Made by a program: the position numbers and the translations under genes. Below are positions 57,954 to 64,000 of a DNA stretch of 64,000 bases, piece after piece. Numbering within the stretch: the stretch's first letter is position 1; each line of letters opens with the position of its first letter. This stretch comes from Clostridia bacterium. Its GTDB lineage: Bacteria; Bacillota_A; Clostridia; Oscillospirales; CAG-272. Where the stretch lies: contig JAFVXC010000043.1 in NCBI GenBank assembly GCA_017501345.1, positions 62,001 through 126,000 of the forward strand, given 5' to 3'. Under the pieces are notes generated by a model that worked only from the letters and a program-made list of their open reading frames with translations, ran no database searches and was not told where the DNA came from.

Positions 57954-58115
57954 ATTATAACACAAATTTATAAATATATCGTGAACCGAGCGGGAAAAGT
58001 TGAAGAAAAGCCCGATTTTTTTGTGAACAATCTTTGAATTTTGCAAGAGTGACACAGCAGATCGGTAAAAAATTACAGAAAGGCAAGAAAAAACGCGAAA
58101 AAATCACGCGCCCCC

Positions 58116-58144
58116 TTGACAAATGCGTTTTTTTTGCGTATAAT
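58116..58144 (+). promoter_or_regulatory. promoter of the cysE-cysS operon
   Basis: Consensus TTGACA (58116-58121) and TATAAT (58139-58144) with a 17-nt spacer, just upstream of the T-box leader. Confidence 0.93.
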
Positions 58145-58149
58145 GAGAA

Positions 58150-58460
58150 AGAAATGATCGGAGATCGGGAGAATGCCGAACGGGAGTCACCCCACAGAGA
58201 GTGCCGCATAGCTGGAAGCGGTGCGCGTGACGGATTCGGAAATGCGCCCGTGAGATGCCGATGCGAAGCCGTGGAATGCAACGGGGGAGCGTCGGACGGA
58301 TGCCCACCGTTATCGGGGCGGCGGTATGAAGAACGTACCGAAAAGAGATCACGAGTCCGAATCCGGGCTACGTGAAGCAGAGTGGAACCGCGAGCCGACT
58401 GTTCGGCATTGCCTCTGTACCGAGCGACAAACGCGCCCGGTGCGGGGGTTTTGTTTTTTA
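58150..58460 (+). promoter_or_regulatory. cysteine T-box leader
   Basis: About 310-nt leader RNA that senses uncharged tRNA-Cys. The T-box sequence TGGAACCGCG is at 58383-58392, preceded by GCAGAG. Stem I has ACAGAGAG (58191) and a specifier region GAAA-TGC-G-CCCGT, aligning with the GAAA-codon-purine pattern of known T-boxes and giving the Cys codon UGC at 58243-58245; ACGGG (58171-58175) pairs with CCCGT below it. A GC-rich stretch and TTTTGTTTTTT (58449-58459) form the terminator. It controls cysE and cysS. Confidence 0.92.
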
Positions 58461-58487
58461 TCCCCTTTTCTATGAAAGGAGTCCTAT

Positions 58488-59279
58488 ATGAAGAATCCCT
58501 TTGAATTCATTGTAAAGCCCCTTGATCTCGCCGCGGAAAAGACGGCGAAGGGCATCCGGACGGCACAGAGAACCGTCCGTGCTGTGAAGGATGAGATCAG
58601 ATCCGACGTGAACGCCGTGATGGATCGAGACCCCGCCGCAACGAACCGCGCCGAGGTGCTCCTCCTTTACAGCGGTGTGCACGCGATCCTGCTCCACCGC
58701 GTTGCGCACGAGCTTTATAAAAAGGAATGCCATTTCGGTGCGAGAGCGATCAGCCAGACGGCACGCTTCCTCACGGGCATTGAGATCCATCCCGGTGCAA
58801 CGATCGGGAAGGGGCTCGTGATCGACCACGGCACGGGCGTCGTCATCGGCGAGACCGCCGAGATCGGTGACGACTGCACGATCTATCAGGGTGTAACGCT
58901 CGGCGGTACGGGTAAGGATCTCGGTAAGCGTCATCCGACGCTCGGTAACGGCGTTCTCGTCGGAGCAGGCGCGAAGGTGCTCGGCCCCGTGACGCTCGGC
59001 GACAACGTCAAGGTCGCGGCAGGTGCCGTCGTCCTCGATGAGATCCCCGAAAACTCGACCGCGGTCGGCATCCCCGCAAAGGTCGTCCGCAGGAACGGCG
59101 AAAAGGTGCAGGACACGAGCGACCTCGACCAGGTGCATATTCCCGACCCCGTCGCACAGGAGCTTGCACGTCTTGAAGCGCGGATCACGGAGCTTGAAGC
59201 GAAAAAGACCCGCAAAAGAACCGTAAAGACCGAAAAAGAATCCGCCGACAGAAAGGCTTCCGCGGCGGAAAATCCGTAA
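58488..59279 (+). CDS. cysE: serine O-acetyltransferase
   Basis: 263-aa enzyme making O-acetylserine for cysteine synthesis. An N-terminal helical part is followed by left-handed beta-helix hexapeptides: [38 protein letters not shown], then [20 protein letters not shown]. The catalytic histidine is in VIDHGTG. The C-terminal tail is basic and charged ([12 protein letters not shown]). AAAGGAG precedes the ATG. It is cotranscribed with cysS, 26 nt downstream, under the UGC T-box. Confidence 0.95.
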   Translation: MKNPFEFIVKPLDLAAEKTAKGIRTAQRTVRAVKDEIRSDVNAVMDRDPAATNRAEVLLLYSGVHAILLHRVAHELYKKECHFGARAISQTARFLTGIEIHPGATIGKGLVIDHGTGVVIGETAEIGDDCTIYQGVTLGGTGKDLGKRHPTLGNGVLVGAGAKVLGPVTLGDNVKVAAGAVVLDEIPENSTAVGIPAKVVRRNGEKVQDTSDLDQVHIPDPVAQELARLEARITELEAKKTRKRTVKTEKESADRKASAAENP

Positions 59280-59305
59280 AATACCGATTTCGAAAGGAAA
59301 CGATT

Positions 59306-60733
59306 ATGCAATTATACAATTCCCTCACGAGAACCAAGGAGGAGTTTGTCCCCCGCATCGCAGGAAAGGTATCGATGTACACCTGCGGCCCCACGGTCTA
59401 TCACTTTGCCCATATCGGCAACCTCCGTACCTACATTATGGAGGACGTGCTCGATAAATATCTGCGCTATATCGGCAATGACGTTTTGCGTGTGATGAAT
59501 ATCACCGACGTCGGCCACCTGACCTCCGACGCCGACGAGGGCGAGGACAAAATGGTCAAGGGCGCAAAGCGCGAGCACAAGACCGTCCTTGAGATCGCAC
59601 AGTTCTATACCGATGCGTTCTTTAGCGATGCCGAAAAGCTCAACATTCGTAAGCCCGACGTCATTGAGCCCGCGACGAACTGCATTCCCGAGTTCATCTC
59701 GATGGTCGAGGGGCTTCTCGAAAAGGGCTACGCCTACGTAGCGGGCGGAAACGTGTATTTTGATACGTCAAAGCTGAAGCAGTACTACGTTTTCAACGAC
59801 TTCAAGGAGGAGGATCTCGCCGTCGGCGTACGCGAGGGCGTTAATGCAGACGACAACAAGCGGAATAAGAACGATTTCGTTCTGTGGTTCACGAAGTCGA
59901 AGTTCGAGGATCAGGCGCTGAAGTGGGATTCCCCCTGGGGCGTCGGTTACCCCGGATGGCACATTGAGTGCTCCGCGATCAGCCTGAAGCACTGCGGCGA
60001 ATATCTCGATATCCACTGCGGCGGCATTGACAACGCATTCCCGCACCACACGAACGAGATCGCACAGAGCGAGGCGTATATCGGACACGAATGGTGCCGC
60101 AACTGGTTCCACGTCCTGCATCTCAATACGAGCTCGGGCAAGATGAGTAAGTCGAAGGGCGAATTCCTTACCCTTTCTCTGCTTGAATCGAAGGGCTACG
60201 ACCCGATGGTCTACCGCTTCTTCTGTATGCAGTCGCATTACCGCAAGTCCCTCGTCTTCTCCTACGAGAACCTCGACAATGCGGCAGCGGCATACAATAA
60301 GCTCGTCGCACGTATCGCCGCTCTGAAGGTGAACGCAGATGAGGAGATCGATGACGAGGCGTACAACGCCTGCCGTGCCGTATTCACCGAGGCGATGGAT
60401 AACGACCTCAATACCTCGATGGCTGTCACCGCGCTTTATGACGTTCTGAAGGCAAAGACGAACGACAGAACGAAGCTCGCTCTCTTCGAGGACTTTGACC
60501 GCGTGCTTTCCCTGAATCTGCTCGCCGCGGCTGAGGCGCTGCGGAACGCCGCACCTGCGACGCCTGCGGCAGACGGTGACCTGACCGAGAAGATCGAAGC
60601 CTTGATCAAGGAGCGTCTTGACGCAAAGAAGGCAAAGAATTATGCGCGTGCTGACGAGATCCGCGCCGAGCTCACCGCAATGGGCGTGACGCTTGTTGAC
60701 ACAAAGGAAGGAACGACCTACACGCTGGGATAA
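59306..60733 (+). CDS. cysS: cysteinyl-tRNA synthetase
   Basis: 475-aa class I synthetase charging tRNA-Cys. The catalytic zinc-binding cysteine and HIGH motif are in MYTCGPTVYHFAHIGNLRTY, and KMSKS is GKMSKSKGEF. The DHCGGIDNAFPHHTNEIAQSE block is typical. A C-terminal DALR-like domain follows. AAAGGAAA precedes the ATG. Pairing with cysE under one T-box links cysteine supply to charging. Confidence 0.97.
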   Translation: MQLYNSLTRTKEEFVPRIAGKVSMYTCGPTVYHFAHIGNLRTYIMEDVLDKYLRYIGNDVLRVMNITDVGHLTSDADEGEDKMVKGAKREHKTVLEIAQFYTDAFFSDAEKLNIRKPDVIEPATNCIPEFISMVEGLLEKGYAYVAGGNVYFDTSKLKQYYVFNDFKEEDLAVGVREGVNADDNKRNKNDFVLWFTKSKFEDQALKWDSPWGVGYPGWHIECSAISLKHCGEYLDIHCGGIDNAFPHHTNEIAQSEAYIGHEWCRNWFHVLHLNTSSGKMSKSKGEFLTLSLLESKGYDPMVYRFFCMQSHYRKSLVFSYENLDNAAAAYNKLVARIAALKVNADEEIDDEAYNACRAVFTEAMDNDLNTSMAVTALYDVLKAKTNDRTKLALFEDFDRVLSLNLLAAAEALRNAAPATPAADGDLTEKIEALIKERLDAKKAKNYARADEIRAELTAMGVTLVDTKEGTTYTLG

Positions 60734-60796
60734 AGCATCTTCGGGCGGTCATCCGCGGTATTATTACGATAGAACGGATAGAAAGGAACGAGCCGT

Positions 60797-61497
60797 ATGA
60801 GAATCGTATTCGTCCGACACGGACATCCGAATTATAAGATCGATCGCCTCACCGAGCTCGGTCATCTCCAGGCGGAGGCGGCGGCTGAGCGCCTTGTGGG
60901 CGAGGGGATAGAGCGGATCTATGCCTCGACCTGCGGTCGGGCGCTCGAGACCGCCGAGCACACGGCGGACAAGCTCGGCATTCCGAGAGAGGAGATCGTG
61001 CGTTGTCCCTTTATGCGAGAGATCCATTGGGGCGCAACCGATAAAACGCCGCTCTATGAGAACGGCCATCCGTGGTTTACAGCGGACAGGATGGCGCGGG
61101 AGGGAAATGCGCTGATCGACTTTGCGTGGCAGAAGCATCCCCTTTTTGAGAAGAGCGACCGTCTCCACGGTGAGCACCGCGCCGTTGTTGAGCGGTGCGA
61201 TATCTGGCTCGCCTACCTTGGATATAAAAGGGAGGGTAACGGGTACCGTGTAACGAAGAAAAACGATCAGACAGTCGCGATGTTCAGTCACGCGGGTTCC
61301 TCCTCGTGCGTCCTTTCGCACGTATTTACGCTGCCCTTCCCTTCGTGCTGTCTGCGTTTCGGATCGACTTCACCGCCGTGACGGTCGTAAAGCTTGAGGG
61401 CGAGGTGGGAGATCTTGTCTTTCCGCGATTCGAGATCGCGAATGATTCACGTCACATTGAGGGCATCCGCGGCGAAAGGATCGCACCACAAAGCTGA
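60797..61497 (+). pseudogene. histidine phosphatase-family gene with a frameshift
   Basis: Intact length would be about 233 aa. The first frame (60797-61381) reads MRIVFVRHGHPNYKIDRLTE with the RHG phosphate motif, STCGRALETAEHTA and FSHAGSSSCVLSHVFTLPFP, then goes off-family (SCCLRFGSTSPP). The next frame (from about 61340) continues correctly with FVLSAFRIDFTAVTVVKLEGE and FEIANDSRHIEGIRG to a stop at 61497. A single missing base near the CCC at 61339-61341 (CTGCCCTTCCCTTCGTG) explains it. It may be a real mutation, a sequencing error or frameshifting. Confidence 0.8.
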
Positions 61498-61535
61498 GAG
61501 GGTAGAGAGGGCTGCTTCCGGAGAAAATAAAATAG

Positions 61536-61566
61536 GGGCTGTCTCAATGAGACAGCCCGGCTTTTT
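61536..61566. terminator. intrinsic terminator
   Basis: GGGCTGTCTCA-A-TGAGACAGCCC (61536-61558) followed by GGCTTTTTG; the minus side has TATTTTATTTT. It serves both convergent genes and resembles the stem at 46448. Confidence 0.87.
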
Positions 61567-61597
61567 GTATGCACAGGCTTATGCAGAGCCAAAAAGG

Positions 61598-61918
61598 TCA
61601 GGAATGATTCTTCCTCGGTCTGTATATGCAAAGGAATGCGGCACCGAAGAGAAGGAGGGACGCGAGAACGCCCGCACCGAAGGAGAGCGAAGCGGCCTCT
61701 ACCGCACCGATGACGAATACGAACGCGAAGAAGCAAAGCACAGCACCGAATGCACGGAGTGTCGTCCGAACGGCCGATTCTGTGAAAAATGCGATCAGAA
61801 GATCGAAGAAGGTGAGGATCGCCTCGACCGTGCGGTTTTCACCGCGGTCCTTTTCGCGATCGGAAAAAGGAAGGGGCTGTCTTGTATATTGATTTTCGGG
61901 AATGTAGGAACGGTTCAT
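61598..61918 (-). CDS. small membrane protein of unknown function
   Basis: 106-aa protein starting MNRSYIPENQYTRQ with a hydrophilic N-terminus and two membrane segments (about 56-75, FGAVLCFFAFVFVIGAVEAAS, and 78-98). The ATG at 61918 has GGAGGTG 7 nt upstream, a strong site; the longer frame starting at 62062 lies within the promoter. No family recognised. Confidence 0.75.
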   Translation of the reverse strand: MNRSYIPENQYTRQPLPFSDREKDRGENRTVEAILTFFDLLIAFFTESAVRTTLRAFGAVLCFFAFVFVIGAVEAASLSFGAGVLASLLLFGAAFLCIYRPRKNHS

Positions 61919-62033
61919 ACTGTACACCTCCGTTTTGAAGAAAATTCCAAAAATGATTATAATGCTGAAAATGCTCAATTGAAATTCGGAAAAGCATAGC
62001 CGAAAAATGTCGAAATCGGAACTTTGTGTCTGC

Positions 62034-62062
62034 ATTATAGCATCCAAATTCGGTTTTGTCAA
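62034..62062 (-). promoter_or_regulatory. promoter of the small membrane protein gene
   Basis: On the minus strand TTGACA (62062-62057), a 17-nt spacer and TATAAT (62039-62034). Confidence 0.87.
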
Positions 62063-62114
62063 TAGGTTTTTGAGAAAATTTTTCCAAAAATCGAAATTTT
62101 TTTCGAAAAAGCCC

Positions 62115-62143
62115 TTTACAAAACGGAAAAAGTGTGCTAAAAT
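62115..62143 (+). promoter_or_regulatory. promoter of the LexA/CI-like repressor gene
   Basis: TTTACA (62115-62120), a 17-nt spacer ending GTGTGC and TAAAAT (62138-62143). The core is nearly the same as that of mtlD. Confidence 0.82.
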
Positions 62144-62221
62144 GAATTTGCAAAGACCAAAAACGGAATTTTTCAGGCGAATCCGATATCAATATGAAAC
62201 GTTGAAAGGAATAACTGCCCT

Positions 62222-62998
62222 ATGGAGAGCTATATTGATCGCATCAAAAAAATGAAGAACGAGCGAAAGATCACGAACCAGCGTCTTTCGGAAATGACGG
62301 GGATCCCGATCGGTACGCTCAGTAAGATCCTTGCAGGCATCAGCGATTCGCCGAAGCTTGCGAACATCATCAGCATTTGCGATGCGCTTGGCTGCTCGAT
62401 CGACTACATCGTTACGGGCAGGGAGGAAAATCCGAACAATTATCTGCTTGACGACGGTGAGATCCAGCTGATCGAGAATTACCGCACGCTTGACGATCAC
62501 GGCAAGGAGCTCGTTGTGCTCGTTCTGGATAAGGAAAAGGAACGCCTGACGCGTGAGGCGTACGGCATCGGAAGCGGAAGTGTCACGGGCCGCGCGCGCG
62601 TGCTCGAGCGTCCTATGGTCTATTCGGGCTCTCGCGACCTGTGTCTCTACGATCTGCCCGTTTCGGCAGGTCCGGGTGAATTTCTTGACGGTGCGGAGTT
62701 CCAGACCATTCACGTTCCGGACGGACCCGTCACGCGTACGGCGTCGTACGCCCTTCGCATCAGCGGGGACAGTATGAATCCGCGGTATAAGGACGGCGAT
62801 ATTCTTATGGTACAGAAATGCGATCACATCGAACAGGGCGAGCTCGGCATTTTCGTGCTTGACAATGCGGGCTACTTCAAGAAGTACGGCGGCGACCGCC
62901 TGATCTCCTTGAACCCCGATTACGAGGATATTCTCCTCTCGCGCTTCGAGCAGGTGCAGTGCTGCGGCCGCGTGCTCGGGAAGCTGAAGAGGAAGTAA
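62222..62998 (+). CDS. XRE/S24 (LexA/CI-like) self-cleaving repressor
   Basis: 258-aa regulator. An N-terminal XRE helix-turn-helix (IKKMKNERKITNQRLSEMTGIPIGTLSKILAGIS, residues 8-41) is joined to a C-terminal S24 peptidase domain. The cleavage bond is A149-G150 (VSAGPG), the nucleophile is S184 (SGDSMNPRYKDGD) and the lysine is K220 (GYFKKYG); these spacings match LexA. It is the CI type rather than the host LexA type. AAAGGA precedes the ATG. No phage genes lie nearby, so it may be a chromosomal stress regulator. Confidence 0.9.
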   Translation: MESYIDRIKKMKNERKITNQRLSEMTGIPIGTLSKILAGISDSPKLANIISICDALGCSIDYIVTGREENPNNYLLDDGEIQLIENYRTLDDHGKELVVLVLDKEKERLTREAYGIGSGSVTGRARVLERPMVYSGSRDLCLYDLPVSAGPGEFLDGAEFQTIHVPDGPVTRTASYALRISGDSMNPRYKDGDILMVQKCDHIEQGELGIFVLDNAGYFKKYGGDRLISLNPDYEDILLSRFEQVQCCGRVLGKLKRK

Positions 62999-63011
62999 TG
63001 ATATACAATGA

Positions 63012-63060
63012 AAAGAAGGTGTCCCGGATGCGGTCGCATTGGGTGACACCTTCTTTTTTT
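63012..63060. terminator. bidirectional terminator
   Basis: AGAAGGTGTC pairs with GACACCTTCT, with the loop containing a smaller stem, and TTTTTTT on the plus side. It lies between the convergent LexA-like and AraC genes. Confidence 0.87.
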
Positions 63061-63880
63061 ATGAATGAAAAATCGAACCTCTGTATTTTTGCGGAGTCGT
63101 AAAATATTTTTTGCGGAAGATCCTTATATAGTAATTGGGATTTTCAAATCCGCACTTCTGAGAGATTTCGGCGATGCTCATAGAGGTTTCCATCAAATAA
63201 TTTAGGCTTGTTTCCAGACGGCACTGTGTGATAAACCGAGTTGGCGTTATCCCATAGGCTTTTTTAAAAAGCCTAACGATATGTTGCTTTGAGTATCCAA
63301 ATTTGGCGGAGAACACGGATAAGGGAATCGCTTCTTCGGTATGGTCAAGGATATATTGACGAATTTTTCGTGCGGTCGTGCTTTCCTCTTTTAGCGCGTT
63401 TTTTTCGCTGATCAGATCGAGGAGCTTGAAAAACTCAAGATTTACGGTATTTTGTGCGCTTGGATACAAGCTGTTTTTCGCTTGGATGATTTTCTGCAGA
63501 GCGTCTTCCATAGGAGCGGAAACGCTTCCCTGCTCCCGCAGAATGAAGCATTCCTTGATGGGGGAGTCGATCGGGATGTCGGGGACGGGCGGCATATTGG
63601 GCGGAACGGTCGCAAGCCACTTGCAGTTAAAGTGAAAATAATAATAATGGCAATATTCGTCGGCAAACGGAGTGTAAAAATGACCGCTTGGGATCACGAT
63701 ATAATCCTTCTCCCTTAAGAAATGTTCCTTTTGGTTTATTTTGATTCGACACGTCCCCTCGATCACGCAGATCAGAATGCAGGTCGCGGCAACCCGCCCG
63801 TTGTGCGTCCATCCGCGGTATTGCTTATATAAGCCGTAAGCATAGGGACAATTCCAGTCTTTGGTCGATACGATATACAC
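63059..63880 (-). CDS. AraC-family transcriptional regulator
   Basis: 273-aa regulator with an N-terminal cupin-like sensor domain (IKINQKEHFLREKDYIVIPSGHFYTP) and a C-terminal double helix-turn-helix (SVFSAKFGYSKQHIVRLFKKAYGITPTRFI, SIAEISQKCGFENPNYYIRIFRKKYFTTPQKY). The start is GTG at 63880, with AAGGAGG 10 nt upstream, and a good promoter. Likely a sugar-responsive activator by family; its target is not in the window. Confidence 0.93.
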   Translation of the reverse strand: MYIVSTKDWNCPYAYGLYKQYRGWTHNGRVAATCILICVIEGTCRIKINQKEHFLREKDYIVIPSGHFYTPFADEYCHYYYFHFNCKWLATVPPNMPPVPDIPIDSPIKECFILREQGSVSAPMEDALQKIIQAKNSLYPSAQNTVNLEFFKLLDLISEKNALKEESTTARKIRQYILDHTEEAIPLSVFSAKFGYSKQHIVRLFKKAYGITPTRFITQCRLETSLNYLMETSMSIAEISQKCGFENPNYYIRIFRKKYFTTPQKYRGSIFHS

Positions 63881-63904
63881 AGCGTGAAGCCCTCCTTTTT
63901 TATG

Positions 63905-63933
63905 ATTTTATCATAAGGAAAAGGACTTGTCAA
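63905..63933 (-). promoter_or_regulatory. promoter of the AraC gene
   Basis: On the minus strand TTGACA (63933-63928), a 17-nt spacer and TAAAAT (63910-63905). Nothing else seen from 63934 to 64000. Confidence 0.87.
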
Positions 63934-64000
63934 CACGGAGGTTCATTTTGTGCTATAAAATGTTTATTTTGTTCCTTGAAGTGCTGAAAAGCGCGTGTTA

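Noticed and set aside
62222..62998. Prophage marker
   Set aside because: The repressor is CI-like, but no integrase, att repeat or phage structural gene is in the window.

Overview
The window looks like a chromosomal segment of an anaerobic Clostridia-type Firmicute, probably an uncultured gut lineage. The evidence is an IspH-ribosomal S1 fusion gene, a SCIFF ranthipeptide with its radical SAM maturase, a one-piece pyruvate:ferredoxin oxidoreductase, type III glutamine synthetase, a cysteine T-box leader, AAAGGAG-type ribosome binding sites, and the order dnaA-oriC-dnaN-recF-remB-gyrB-gyrA. I saw no rRNA, tRNA, CRISPR array, prophage or insertion sequence.

Layout. 1-9.9 kb is on the minus strand: a five-gene operon (RpiR regulator, HI0933-type flavoprotein, cmk, plsC, ispH-rpsA) from a clear promoter, then an ECF transporter S component with coaX, the SCIFF maturase, the SCIFF peptide (50 aa) and nth. 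10.1-15.2 kb is on the plus strand: zapA, a U32 peptidase-like protein and two COG0523-type GTPases, one with an 84-bp His/Cys-rich tandem repeat and one fused to a DUF1980-like domain. A minus-strand copper ATPase carrying a fused CopZ-like domain lies directly next to dnaA.

18-28 kb is the replication origin: dnaA, a 778-bp DnaA-box-rich spacer, dnaN, recF, remB, gyrB and gyrA. 27.9-31.4 kb holds two lipoproteins, a DUF1836 protein and a CsaB-like pyruvyl transferase. PFOR follows at 31.6-35.2 kb. 35.3-42.1 kb is a minus-strand block: two uncharacterised membrane proteins, a PFL/DUF711 protein, an ACT protein, a small membrane protein, GlnA type III and a C26 amidotransferase-like hydrolase. 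42.3-48.9 kb has mtlD, a MATE exporter, tmcAL, small hypotheticals, a SLOG protein, a 57-aa ribbon-helix-helix protein and ackA.

49-57.9 kb is a six-gene minus-strand operon: ABC ATPase, permease, GldG-like protein, DUF4340 protein, a PlsC/zinc-ribbon protein and an MFS transporter. 58.1-61.5 kb is a cysteine T-box controlling cysE and cysS, followed by a frameshifted histidine phosphatase. The end has a small membrane protein, a LexA/CI-like repressor and an AraC regulator.

Metabolism in the window is fermentative: PFOR and AckA carry pyruvate to acetate, and GlnA and PuuD-like proteins handle nitrogen. Thirteen promoters can be read directly, all with a 17-nt spacer; three of them (PFOR, mtlD, LexA-like) share most of the spacer sequence too. 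A family of modular hairpin repeats sits in several intergenic gaps, including opposed pairs at dnaN-recF and gyrB-gyrA.
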